Shown: positions 33,458 through 44,904, counted from the first letter of the stretch. The stretch is DNA of 64,000 bases from Phycomyces blakesleeanus NRRL 1555(-) (GCF_001638985.1 NW_017265164.1:62001-126000), one strand, 5' to 3'. Notes: generated from the sequence alone by a model not told the origin. Translations and numbers: made by a program.

Positions 33458-34769
33458 CTTCCGCCAAAGTGAAAAAATAACATCCTTAACTCTCTCTTCA
33501 TTGTTTGTCTACTTTTACTTAAGAAACCACTTTTAAAATCATTGGAATAAGAATATATAACCTTTAAATATTAAGAAAAATAACTTTTATTGAAAGTTTA
33601 ATATTTAGTAACATCACCACGGGCTTTCTTCATACGGGCTATGCGAGTTGGCATAGACATGCAGTAGGCCTTGCATACTGCAACCGGTATTTTCTTCCAT
33701 TCTTCATGGATAACCTTGTCTAGCTCCTTAATAGTTCTTGGAGCTGGTACTCTTGCCCTTACCATCCGACCCAAATGAGCCCATAGGTTCTCAATAGGAC
33801 TGAGATCTGGGCTATTCGGCGGTCATTCCATTATTGGTACATTATGGGTCTTTTTCCAGTTCTCAACAAGTTTTGACTTATGACAAGGAGCATTGTCTTC
33901 TTGGTAAATAAACTCCCCGTCATGTCTTTTACTTAGGCGACCATAAAATGGGAGCAACTTTCTTTCCAAAAGGTTTATATAGCCAAATTGGTCAAGGCTG
34001 TTAATAATCGTTTTTAGTGGGCCTACTCCTCCTGCCCACACACAGCCCCAAACCATCACCGAACCACCTCCAAACTGTACTCTAGGCATGATACAATCAG
34101 ACTTGAACTTCTCCAGAGGAAAGCGCCAAATTCTAAGGTTTCCATCCTTTGGGAAAACCATAAAGCGAGACTCATCGCTCCAAATCACACGATCCCATCT
34201 TTGATTGGTTTCTTTGCAACGTTTAGCAAACAACAATCGTTTCTTTTTATGTGTTCTGGATAGCCTTGGCTTAAACACAGGATGGCAAGAAGACATTCCG
34301 ATCTTACGAATAGCTTTGCGGATGGTATTCTTGCAAATGTACTTGCCAATCATGAGTCTCATGGCGTTTGTGAGTTCTCCAAGTGTGGCATTACGATCTT
34401 TCTTCATTTCGTTTTTAAGCTGGCGTAAATCTCTCTCACCCAAAATTGATGGACGTCCTTGGTGTTTTTCTGTTAATGGCGTGCCATTCTGTTTCCATCT
34501 TTGAACTGTGCTATGTACAGTTGTCATGGGTATGCCTGTCTTCTCCGAAATGGCAGTCAATGAAATATTATGGAGAGCACCACCGATAATAAGTCCTTTT
34601 TCATAGTCTGAAAGCTCTTTTCGTTTCTTAGGAATACTTTTATTGATTTGCTGAGACATTGTGAGATTTGAATGAGAAGAGTTTTTAAAAAAAGCACAAC
34701 AACTTTGCATTAAAGATGTTCTATTTAGTTGAGTTTAAACTTTTTTCTTTCATTTATTGTATGGGTCTG
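33425..34769 (-). mobile_element. Tc1 transposon, copy 2
   Basis: 1345 bp, TA on both sides (33423-33424 and 34770-34771), same terminal repeats as copy 1 in reverse orientation. It overlaps the F-box coding region by 33 bases. Removing it and one TA would leave the F-box frame open from 34772 to a TAA at 34846-34848, which suggests the pre-insertion C-terminus was about 25 residues longer after the insertion point. Confidence 0.92.
33598..34710 (-). pseudogene. Tc1 transposase with the same internal TGA
   Basis: Same protein as copy 1 less one Ile (LIIGG in place of LIIIGG). TGA is at 33823-33825, at exactly the same codon as in copy 1. The part after it continues with PPNSPDLSPIENLW to a TAA at 33598-33600. 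The shared lesion means both copies descend from an already stopped element. Either the protein was supplied in trans, the stop is read through, or one copy arose from the other by DNA duplication. Confidence 0.9.
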
Positions 34770-34832
34770 TATATTAAGAATGGACCTTGTGGGAAAATAC
34801 AGTAACATTATGCCGGAAATAACTGACACTGT

Positions 34833-35110
34833 GATATATACACCATAAACAAGTGACAAACAGACTCCACAGCCAAACACTGGTTTATTCTTGCTAATGA
34901 ACCTGGCAAGTTAACAATCTCTAAAACAGCTACACACTAGGAACATGTACACTATACACTTACACAATGCAAACCAACTATTACACAGCAAGAATTTGAA
35001 TTAAAAGAGGTTTAGTTAATATTAAATATAGACATTATTATTTTGTCTCTTTAATAACACTCTCACAGTATCCACTTTTACTTATACTGAGATACTAATC
35101 CTATAACTGT
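34833..35110. repeat. Unclassified interspersed repeat, copy A
   Basis: Shares with copies B (36704-36965) and C (37640-37945) the ordered blocks cagactccacagccaaacac, ttcttgctaatgaacctggc, aagttaacaatctc, gtacactatacac, gaatttgaattaaaagaggt and tctctttaataacac. Same orientation in all three. A and C are closest to each other. No coding capacity and no obvious terminal repeats. Confidence 0.8.
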
Positions 35111-36320
35111 CCCGACTACCTCAGGACCTATTTGCAGCAATACTGTTACCCATAAAAAGGTTGAAAGACCGTCTAGTGTTTACTTACAATCGTTGAGAGA
35201 GGACTGTGTATTCAAAAGCCTTTATTGTGTCGTAACCAAAACAAAAAAAAACTCTTTTTAACGATGGCTTGAATCTTCTTTCGACATTCCTTCCATCCCT
35301 CCATCAATTTCGAGAATCTTCATTCCTTTTGAGGATTGTCATTCATATAATATTACAGCTCAAAGTAAACAGAAATCGATGCAATACAAAAAGAGTGCAT
35401 ACTCTTTATTTTATCTTTTGATGGCTGTCCACCATATATACGAGTTGGACAGAAAACAAACCTTAGGTCAAACCTTCATGTCCTTATAAATTTCTCGACA
35501 CTTTAAAAGTTGACACCGATTACTACAATATTCTCTCTTTTTTATTAAGCCTAGCAACACCAGCTTCACAACGCTATCAAAGTCGACGCCGAAAATCTCA
35601 CTAGGCTTTTCTTTTTTTTTTAATCTGTAAGTGTCATACACCACCATTTTCATAACTGGCTTTCAACTTTTGCACGGACATAATATTTATACACTTTTAC
35701 TTCTAAGACCTTTAATGACAATGAGCCCATCCCATTAGGCATAATCTTCAAAAGTTCTGACTTTCACTATATTCTTAAATAACCTGTTCTAGAGCAAACA
35801 GACATCACTTAATACAAAGTCCCACCATGGTAATCTTCCTCATGTCACATCGGAATGTTCAAACATATAATAATAATAATGATAAGAAACATTCAGTAAG
35901 TGCACACCATAATTTTAAAACTTATAGTATATAAAGAAAGTTATTTCTTATACGCGGCTTCCATCTATCTCACTATCCTGCGCTCTTTACACAACGCAAA
36001 TAAGCTTCTGTTAAAACTTTCTTAATATTCTTAAATAAAATCACTGTTAAATTATACTCTCATTCTTTTTGCAGCTTTCACTTCAATCAAATTGACTCAG
36101 TATTCCCCTACCCATATATTATTTATCTCGATATATCTACAGAAACAAAAAAGAGCTATAGTTGTTTGTATATGTACTGCCTTTAATTACAAAAATTATT
36201 TTTTATTTTTTGTTGCTTATTATTTATTTAGGTCTAGAATTAATTTTAAGTGAAGTATGTATGTGTGTGCATCTTGCTATCTGGGTAGATTTCTATGTGA
36301 GAAAAATATATGTAGAGTTT
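35111..36320. other. Spacer
   Basis: No gene supported. A minus-strand frame at 35468-35653 (61 residues, charged) has no family features. Confidence 0.5.
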
Positions 36321-36490
36321 GTGTGTGCTCAAATAAATCTATGTGTGTCCAAGTGCATTTATGTGTGTCCAAGTGAATTTGTGTGTGTCCAAGTAGATTT
36401 GTGTGAGCAAATTTTGCCATATGGGTAGATTCTGTCCAGTAGGTAGATTCTGTGTAGCCCTAGGTAGATTTTGTGTGTCCTTATGTAGAT
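36321..36490. repeat. 20-bp minisatellite
   Basis: Units of the form tgtgtgtccaagtagattta repeat at exactly 20 bp from about 36321 to 36410 and continue in decayed form (gtagattctgt) to about 36490. Confidence 0.85.
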
Positions 36491-36703
36491 TTTTGAATAC
36501 CAGTCGTAGCACATCGGAGGTGAAATTACTAAAAGAAGATAATTTGAATAGTTAAAAAAAATAAAGGTCTTCATTTATTGATATCTGTATTATATTTATA
36601 CTATCTGTTAATTATTAATGAATATATAAGTATTAAATTTTAATATTGAAAATAACTTTTATTGCTCAATACTGAAAATGTAAAATATTACATTTTTAAA
36701 AAG

Positions 36704-36965
36704 CAGACTCTACAACTAAACATTAGTTCCTTCATGCTAATTAATTTAACAAATTCATAATTCTCAAAACTGTTATACATAAAGTATATGTACACTACAA
36801 ACTTATATAATATAAGCTACTCATTAATAGTATGAATTTGAATTACAATAGATTTTAATAGTACCAGATTAAACATTAATATTTTATCTTTTTAAAAAAA
36901 ATAACACTTGAAGTATATACTTTTCTTTAATATTGGGATATCAGCCTAAAATCAATTACAAATAT
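36704..36965. repeat. Unclassified interspersed repeat, copy B
   Basis: The most diverged of the three copies: cagactctacaactaaacat, ttccttcatgctaatt, gtacactacaaac, tgaatttgaattacaataga and tctttttaaaaaaaataaca in the same order as copies A and C. Confidence 0.7.
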
Positions 36966-37639
36966 CTTAATTACAATGTAATATATTACATTGTAAGTAA
37001 GTTATAATTGAAATAAGAGGCTCAATTACTTGTTATCAAATAATAACAAAAAAATTAAATATTAATTGAAAAGTTGTAAAAAAAAGCAAAAACAAAATAA
37101 AATAAAATAAAATAATTAATTTAAATTTCAAATGCCCAATCTTTTTTGTAGATTTCAGGGCATTTTTGGATCTCAGCTGTTTTAAGAATTTTTTAGTGCT
37201 CAAAAACACCTAGGAGCGTAGCAATTTTGTGAGGCTAGAAAAATCCCTCCACAAAAAAAAATGCGGCGGTGTTTCAATATATTGTTTCTCCTAATGCCGT
37301 ATAATCAAAAAAACAAAATTTCCTCACTTCGTAGTTGGAATCTTACTTTAGAAAAAAATTGTACTAAACTGTCTATTTTTTAAATGCTACAAATAAAGTA
37401 GCAAAAGTAGCAAAAAAAATGTCGGCAAGTGAAAATTAAATACTTGGATTTCACATATAATATTGTACTTTGATATATGAGTATATATGTTTTTTTTTAA
37501 AAAAATTAAAAAATAAATAAATAACTATATCAATTTAATTTTTTTGTTTTATATATAATATAGAGAGTTAGCTAATAATTTAATAAAGCAAAAAATATAA
37601 TAATATGATCTTCACTGCTTTGTTTTCATTTATTATGAT
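36966..37639. other. Spacer between repeat copies
   Basis: AT-rich; a T9A7 palindrome lies at 37490-37505. No gene. Confidence 0.5.
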
Positions 37640-37945
37640 CAGTAGTGTGGTATACATATCACAATTGAGTGAAAAACAGACTCCACAACTAAACACTGGT
37701 TTCTTCTTGCTAATGAGCTTGGCAAGTTAACAATCTCCGGAATTGTTACATACCAAACATACGTACACTACACACTCATACAGTATAAGTCAACTATTAC
37801 ACAACAGAAATTTGAATTACAGGAATTTTAATAGTAACAGATATAAATAATATTATTTTTTCTCTTTAATAAATGACACATTCATAGTATCTACTTTCCG
37901 ATATATTGAGACACTAACCCATAAACAATTCCGAATACCTCACAT
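37640..37945. repeat. Unclassified interspersed repeat, copy C
   Basis: Matches copy A from about gtggtatacatatcaca through cagactccacaactaaacac, cttcttgctaatgagcttgg and onward to aattccgaatacctcac. Copies A and C remain similar enough to align without gaps over long stretches. Confidence 0.8.
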
Positions 37946-39599
37946 ATAACTGAAATGTATTCTTGTAAGATTGTCTTCTGTGCAGTGCTATCAAAGACAC
38001 ACAAGAAGAAATATCTAGCATTTTCTAATCAGCACATAGATTCCAATCAGAGATAAGATTATATTATTTAAAGGTATGGAATCAAAACTTATGTATTATA
38101 TTTTTGGCAAAGATAAAAAATACTTGAGCTATATTATGATGATATCCCAAAAAATGTATAGGGAGGACTTTATCATACCAATATTTTAGTGTAGTAAAGG
38201 TGTTCTAGCATAGTTTGAGACAGTATGTATTCAGGAAAAGTATAAAAAGTACCAGAATTTACCAGTATATAGTATGGCTGCCAAACAATCTCTAATCCTG
38301 TGCCATTGATAATATATGAGGGGATATCTCACCAGAATATTAAAGCCAAAAGTTTTATACCTGAAAAAACAACAGACACTTGAAAGTGTGAATGCTGCTA
38401 CTCATGTAAAATAGAAATAATATACAAATTAAAGCTTTGTAAGAATCATCGTATGTCAGTAGCTAATTAAATATATGAGTTGAAGATGACTTAAGGATCA
38501 AGACATTATAAATCCTCTTTAATCAAATCACTTTATGTTTTATTTTCATTTTATAAAAGCTATATATTTTTACTGATACGTTTTACATACTCAAGGTTAT
38601 CAATTAATAGTAGACAAACTAAAATAAAAAAATTAAAGAGATTTTACTCTTGATTTATTAAAACTTATATATATATCATTTCAGATAATATATTTAATCT
38701 CCTTGGATTTCCTATTAGTCAACGGTTATTACAGTAACATAAAGAGCATATAAATGAGTAAAAAAATAAAATTAGATGAGAAAAGTCAAAGCAAGTATTA
38801 GTTAAGCTATACGAAACGTTCTGTATGATATACTATTAATTGATATCATGCTTAATATGATGAATTGGATCAAATAACACTTATTTATTTCTTACGCGTA
38901 TTCTAATGCATGTTTAGCAAATGATTTTCTTAATTGTTTTCTGTTCTGAATATTTCACAGAGTTGTTAACTATGTCAAGTCTAATAAAATAAAATAATCA
39001 AATTTATTAAAAAAAATAAGAGCATAGTTTTGAATTATTGATAATAGAATATAAAAATACTTTAAAATCATATTGATACAGAATTCACTATCATTTTCAT
39101 CAAATAAAAGCTTATTTTTTGAAGACGCTTTTGAGCTACTATTATACTAGGATTAAAATTATGATTCATAAATAACAATTACAGTTAGAAATCTTTATTA
39201 AATGTATGCAAAGTTATAGATCTACGTTAATTTCGAAATCATAATGGTAATAATAAGGAATACAGTAGTCACTGTCTATACAACAAGTTGCTGTGTTTGC
39301 ATGTATGTACTGTTATGCTTTATGTTCAGTACTTACACTGGGTTATTCAATTTATTGCTGCTGTTAAGCTTTTTTAGTGTGCCAACATAGTATGTTTTTT
39401 GTTTTTACAAAGGGGATATTTTTAAGACTTTGAAAACAGATCAAGGATATTTAATTAATATGCAAAAACTTTACTAGTATATTATACTTTGCTTTTTGTT
39501 GATGCTGTGATTTAGTTAACAAATTTGTAGCATTAGTGAGGCTTATAGCTTATTTTTTTTCAAGTTAGCTATTTAACATCGCCATTCTATTCTTTGTTC
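37946..39599. other. AT-rich spacer
   Basis: No gene, RNA or clear repeat recognised. Confidence 0.5.
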
Positions 39600-39735
39600 C
39601 AAGCAGCTGGCGCAAGAACTGCTTTCAATACTTGGAGGCAAGAAGCCAGCTCATAATAGTACGAGTCAATAGTTGCTTGACATCCAAATGGTGAAAGGGT
39701 TCATCTTTTCTTCGATCAAAAAGCCTCTCTTGAGG
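39600..39735 (-). pseudogene. Possible short coding relic, unknown origin
   Basis: Less AT-rich than its surroundings. On the minus strand one frame reads PFGCQATIDSYYYELASCLQ followed by VLKAVLAPAAW with codon use that looks protein-coding, but stops bound it. I do not recognise the protein. Confidence 0.25.
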
Positions 39736-39937
39736 TCATAATTTCATCTAAAATATAGTTACAAAACATTCAATGGTTTTCAGACGTAAAATAATACTCC
39801 ACCTTTTAATTGAGATTTAGAAAAAAATTAATAGATTTAATTAATACAAGTGATCATAAAACAGTAAAGTATATAATTACTGTTTATCAAATACACTTAT
39901 TATAAGTTTACATAATTCAACATCAATAAAAGTACAG

Positions 39938-39990
39938 GATTTTGTAAAGAAGTATTTTCTGCTGAAAACTAAAAAAAGATAAGCACGAAC
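39938..39990 (+). pseudogene. F-box family C-terminal tail relic
   Basis: gtaaagaagtattttctgct followed by gaaaactaaaaaaagataag aligns with the SVKEYFLDEKR coding end of the 31.6-kb gene (gtcaaagagtattttctgga). Only this tail remains, so a whole gene once stood upstream. Confidence 0.45.
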
Positions 39991-40339
39991 AGTCAATAAT
40001 AGCTGCTTGTTGTCGACCTTTTTCTTTTTTAATTTTTTATTTCAGTAGTTTATGAAAAATTTCATCAAGTCTGGAATTCACATAAAAGACTGATGTAGAG
40101 AAACTGTTTTTTATAAAACAAAAATTCTACGAAAAGCAATGCTGATATATATTCATATCCATATTTAGCTTATATACAGCACCATATGTTAAAAAATCTG
40201 GGCGTTTACCATGCTTATCTTATTCGCAACTATAGAGTTACATTTATGACTTTTTTGTTCTTTTGAGTAAACGAAAGCTTGGCTGTATGTGGTTTCACCA
40301 TTCATTCCACATTAATGCAATCGAGGGGAGAGGGATGGA

Positions 40340-40390
40340 AAATTTCCTGTTCTCTCTCTCTCTCTCTCTCTCCTTCTCTCTGCAGTCGAG
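40340..40390. repeat. (tc)n microsatellite
   Basis: A ctctctctctctctctctct run, interrupted, within an otherwise unrecognised region. Similar tracts precede F-box genes, but none follows here. Confidence 0.7.
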
Positions 40391-40669
40391 GGGTGGGGGG
40401 TCATCGCAATATAGCTCTTCATATATGGAGACTTCCCTCAAGTCTGTCTTCTGAATGTATAAATACGCTTTCTGCTGTATGTACAATCTCGTATCTATTT
40501 GTAGAAATGGATATATTGTCAGCTTTTCAAAGAAAGAGATAGAGAGTTTATATAGTGATATATTAACTGTAATTATATATTAAGAATAATATAAGCTAAG
40601 AATATTTATAATTATGTACAAGAGCTATAATGAAGTTTTTTTTCTTCTGGATATCTGTCTAAATTATGG

Positions 40670-40846
40670 CACATGGTGGGTTGGTTATGTGATATAAATG
40701 TCCAGCTTAATGACGAGAGAATGAATACGGGTAGAAAGACAATTTTATTAAAGTATAAATAAAAGGATAGCTATTTAATTACTGTTTTCATTCCTACAGC
40801 TACTTCACTACTTTCTAGTTCACTGTAATAAGAGATACAAGAAACG
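40670..40846. repeat. Dispersed repeat, inverted partner at 26446-26620
   Basis: Reverse complement of the repeat that borders the F-box pseudogene at 25.5-26.4 kb; starts cacatggtgggttggttatg and ends at the gatacaagaaac string. Confidence 0.75.
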
Positions 40847-41099
40847 TTAGTAAATGGAACTCATTTTGTCACTATAATCTTATCTTAGGATAGAACCGAG
40901 GCAGCCATAATTGTAATAGTTATCTCCTACAATTAAGATCTGCTCCTCAAGCTCAAAAAATTAATAAGAGTAATTAATGATAAGATCAGGCCGTTTATTT
41001 AAAGTAATAAGCTAAGATTAATATTTTTTGCCTTTTATTTATATCAAAAGGTTCAAGATATGCGGATAGTATGTTTTCCAATGATAAATACAAAGTGTT

Positions 41100-41440
41100 T
41101 GTATTCTTCTTACTACTTATATATATGATACGATATGCTATGGTGCATGTGATGAAGTGGCACAAACAGCTAGTAAAAAAAAGAGAGTATATATTGATCT
41201 CCTTTAATAACTCCTCGGCCCAAATATTGGAATATGGTAGCTTGCTTTCTTGAGAAAGGTAAAAAGAAAAAGAAAAGTGATATATAAGGACGGTCTTTAT
41301 TGATTTCATCTTTTTATGCTTATATAGATATTCACGTTTTCCCAAGGACATGTCTTGACCAATTTATTTACATAATTAATACAAAAAAAAAGACTTGGGA
41401 AGATATGATATGATTGGGTCAGTCGGAAATGTGAAGAGAC
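41100..41440. repeat. Dispersed repeat, direct partner at 6720-7205
   Basis: See the partner for the matching blocks. This copy lies just upstream of a small open frame and an F-box gene. Confidence 0.6.
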
Positions 41441-41494
41441 GTGCGTGTTATATATATATATATTAATAAGGACAGCAAAATTTATTCTTATAAA

Positions 41495-41680
41495 ATGTCG
41501 GATATAATAAGTGTAAAAAGTAAATCATTGGCTGATAGGGATAAGGCTGCTGTTAAACAGCTCGGATCTGAATTCATTTTTGAAAAAATAGACAAAAGGC
41601 TGTACACATTAATTAATTACTTTGAGGAGGACAATATTTCCGAATATATGCTTTTAAGAAGACATGAAATTGAACTGTGA
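41495..41680 (+). CDS. Small open frame, 61 residues, unknown
   Basis: MSDIISVKSKSLADRDKAAV then KQLGSEFIFEKIDKRLYTLI and a C-terminus EYMLLRRHEIEL. The sequence looks more protein-like (amphipathic, charged) than most small frames here, but no homologue is recognised. It could be a decayed exon. It precedes the 41.9-kb F-box gene by about 200 bp. Confidence 0.25.
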   Translation: MSDIISVKSKSLADRDKAAVKQLGSEFIFEKIDKRLYTLINYFEEDNISEYMLLRRHEIEL

Positions 41681-41739
41681 ACAACATTTGAAATATAATA
41701 TATAATTAGATTTTAATTGAAGTGTGTAAAAAAAAATGG

Positions 41740-41883
41740 TGACCAATACTCAGAGTCTACAGGTTACACTTTAAATGACCTTATTGTTTCATGTCGAAAA
41801 TCAAAAAGGTATAAAAAAACAATTGAATTTTTTTTATTTTCTTTCTCTTTCTTTCTTTTGTCTTTGATTAATTCTATGCTACA
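41740..41883 (+). promoter_or_regulatory. F-box family promoter box and pyrimidine tract
   Basis: tgtttcatgtcgaaaatcaa begins at 41784 and is followed by aaggtataaaa, 100 bp before the ATG. A tttctttctctttctttctt tract lies at about 41838-41860. Confidence 0.6.
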
Positions 41884-43707
41884 ATGGCTACAGATTTGTC
41901 AGAAAAACTCCTCACATATCTGGCAACACACGTCAAAAAGAAAGACCGACTTAACTGCTCCCTAGTCTGTAAACAATGGACAGAACCATTTTTAAACGCT
42001 TATTGGGCTAAAGTTGAGATTGGGAACTGGAATATAGAGAAAATATTCGACGAATTCGGTCCTAAAGAAGTCTATCAAAAAAATGCGTATCGAGTATGGG
42101 CGTTGGATATCAAATTATATAAGCATAGCTTTAAGCATATTCAACTGTTACAGCAAACATATTCCAGAATAAAGTATCTATCCTGGCGTGTAGATTTAGA
42201 AAAATTAGCTGGAGGCAAAATTGACTGGAGTATTTGGGGGACATTGTCTCATTTGGAACTATCTTTTACGGGTGTACAACTTGCACCGGAAACTACCTTT
42301 GAAGAATTCTCGGCTTTGTCTTGTCTTGTTCACTTTACGATTAGGCAAGAGCTTGATCCAAAAGTCAACATTCATATCTCCCTAACCAACATTGAATCCC
42401 TTCATCTCTATCTGCCACGTCTGGAATATATCAACATTGACTTTTTACTTCAACTGATACCCGAAAAAGAAATGGAAACAATAAGAAACGTCGAACCGGC
42501 ACACAATATTACAACTATGGAATTTGTTTCTGATACTCTCAGCACATTGTGGATATTTTACTTGGCACACAAATATCCCAATATAGTTGGCTTAAATTTA
42601 AGAGCACCTAAAAATCTACGGGATGACGATCAAATACCTTGCGATGACCAGAAATACCAGAGTCAACTTCGAATACTATTATCCCTCAAACAATTCTTTC
42701 CTTGTCTACAAAAAACATCCACATACATCAATAATACCAATCTCTGGTTAATTAAATTATTTTATGACGCTCTTCGACATTTCGACGTAAAGATAAATTA
42801 TATACATATTGATTTTGAGGACGAGACACCAGAAGCAAATGATATAAACAGGTGGATCAGTTATTTTTCTGAATCAGTGAATGTTTTGTATCTCGAACAG
42901 ATTGATCAATTAGATAAAAAAAGGAAACTACTTGTATATTGCCACAAGTTAACTGTATTGAACATATATTTGGGTGGTTATATTGATATCGGAAATATTC
43001 TGGATTATTGTCCAGTCTTACAATCACTGAATATATCCTCCTCAGATATTCATTCCCCTGAGTATCCACAGCCTACACACTTACCGCACTCGTTACAAAC
43101 TTTGGAAATTCAAGATACGAAGATCAGTCAGCATACTTTTAAATACATATCGTTCCGTTGTAGACAGCTGAAATATATGAAATTGTATCATATCAATTTT
43201 CATTATTCTGGCAGTGATGAAACCGGGCAGTTACTTGTGGACATGCCTTTTTCACAACTAAAAACGCTAAAAGCATACAGTAACACTAATCATTCTGACG
43301 ATTCTGATATATATGATTATATCCCTGTTAAACATATTGTCATTGAGCAAATTGAAAATGTTGATTCCAATCTATTGAGCCAAAATAATCAAGGACAGGC
43401 ACCGCAATCAAACTGGTACCATTTGTGTGCTGACAGAACAAACAGAAAAGGCAGAAATTTGGCATGGGAACTTGGAAGGCGTGACATTGAATTTGCCCAG
43501 AGATACTACAAAGACTTTCAACGAAGAAGAAGACGAGAAAAGATACGAAAGGACTTAAACGAAGTTTTGTATGGTTATAAACCTAAAAGGTTTTGGAAAA
43601 GGGATCTTCAGGGCGGTGTCTTGAAACTTCGGTTCAAATCTGTTAAAGACTATTTTCTTGAAGAAAAAAATGAATATAGAAATATTTTTCGTCCAAAATC
43701 AGATTAA
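41884..43707 (+). CDS. F-box/LRR-like protein
   Basis: Single exon, 607 residues. F-box at about 5-45 (LSEKLLTYLATHVKKKDRL, CSLVCKQWTEPFLNAYWAK). Leucine-rich middle with TLWIFYLAHKYPNIVGL and LKQFFPCLQ blocks. C-terminal module SNWYHLCADRTNRKGR, WELGRRDIEFAQRYYKDFQR, KPKRFWKRDLQGG and RFKSVKDYFLEEK. No membrane segment or signal peptide. The role is inferred only from the F-box: substrate receptor of an SCF ligase. The ATG chosen lies just after the family pyrimidine tract. Close to the 31.6-kb paralogue, especially at both ends. Confidence 0.9.
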   Translation: MATDLSEKLLTYLATHVKKKDRLNCSLVCKQWTEPFLNAYWAKVEIGNWNIEKIFDEFGPKEVYQKNAYRVWALDIKLYKHSFKHIQLLQQTYSRIKYLSWRVDLEKLAGGKIDWSIWGTLSHLELSFTGVQLAPETTFEEFSALSCLVHFTIRQELDPKVNIHISLTNIESLHLYLPRLEYINIDFLLQLIPEKEMETIRNVEPAHNITTMEFVSDTLSTLWIFYLAHKYPNIVGLNLRAPKNLRDDDQIPCDDQKYQSQLRILLSLKQFFPCLQKTSTYINNTNLWLIKLFYDALRHFDVKINYIHIDFEDETPEANDINRWISYFSESVNVLYLEQIDQLDKKRKLLVYCHKLTVLNIYLGGYIDIGNILDYCPVLQSLNISSSDIHSPEYPQPTHLPHSLQTLEIQDTKISQHTFKYISFRCRQLKYMKLYHINFHYSGSDETGQLLVDMPFSQLKTLKAYSNTNHSDDSDIYDYIPVKHIVIEQIENVDSNLLSQNNQGQAPQSNWYHLCADRTNRKGRNLAWELGRRDIEFAQRYYKDFQRRRRREKIRKDLNEVLYGYKPKRFWKRDLQGGVLKLRFKSVKDYFLEEKNEYRNIFRPKSD

Positions 43708-44339
43708 GCCCTCTTGATTTGTATAATTATTCAATAAATAATATCTTGTAATAAAGTATACTTTATAAGGATAACAGATACATGTAGGGACAGTTAGGCC
43801 TTCTCTTGATTTTGAAATATATCTCACAAATCCACTGATGTTTGATCACTATAACTTATAGTTACATATCGTAAATTGATGTGGCCCTTTGACTTACTAG
43901 ATAACTCATTTATTACTTACAATTTATCTTTCTCTTTCCCATTTACAACCATCTATACTATAACTCTTATAAATCAACAAGCATACTTTCGGTACGGCTG
44001 TTATACCATTATCTCTTATCATAAATTAACATATCTTGTAGTTAGCTTTTATTTTACATCAATAAAGTTTATTTTCATAACACTAGCTCAAGATATTTAA
44101 AAAGTCTTAAAGGTTCATGGCTAGTAGCAAATTGGACCTTAGTCCTCAAGCATACATTCTTAGTTTTTAACCAATACTATCTGAATTAAATGTTTTTCTT
44201 TATTAAATTGGAATAGAGAGCTACTTGAACGAATTCCCAAGTTTGTAATCAATTTACATAAATTGATCCAATATGTTGCGTCGGTCAAGGGTCCACAATA
44301 CAGTTTTATGACACATCCGTTTTTTTTTAAAAAAAAAAT
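43708..44339. other. Spacer
   Basis: Frame 43876-44100 has no features. A T9A10 palindrome at 44320-44338 directly precedes the F-box relic. Confidence 0.5.
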
Positions 44340-44640
44340 GCATCTATCATTATATGTATATTCAACTACATATCCTTCTGCTGCAAAAAAAAAACTTAAA
44401 ATTATACGACTAAAAGATATTAAGTTTATGTATTCTTGCTGACAGGAAATCGAACAACTGATTATTGACGTCTTTACTAGAATTAGAGATATTTATCACT
44501 TGAAATATTAAGGTAGAGGGATCTCAATACATCAGTTATTACTTGGCCGAACAAATGAAGAACTTTGATGTTAGCTCATTGAACCAAGACAACCGGAAAC
44601 AATCAAATTCAATGAAGTTTGTATCACACATGCGTAGCTA
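44340..44640 (+). pseudogene. F-box family pseudogene, C-terminal third
   Basis: Pieces in order: FNYISF-like then KLKIIRLKDIKF (about 44360-44435), matching the FKYISFRCRQLKYMKL block of the paralogues; then a YLAEQMKNFDVSSLNQDN piece at about 44545-44600, matching IEQIENVDSNLLSQNN. Frame broken by stops and by loss of the stretch between them; the WYHLC module is missing. Confidence 0.65.
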
Positions 44641-44904
44641 AAGCAAACATGGTGTAATGAACCATAAATAGAGATTTCTAATTAGGGTGATGATTGTAGA
44701 AACCACTTTAACAGCCCAATACCCGAATCAATAAAATGGATAGTTATCCATTGCTGCTACTGTCTCATTACTCTAAATTTTCTGGTCTCTTTTCTCTATC
44801 TATTAAGCAAATCAAGAAAACCAAGTTAAAAATATACGTTTTCTTGATTTGATATTCTTTTTGGTTATTAGAGAAAAAAACAATATTCGTTCTACAGCTA
44901 CTAC

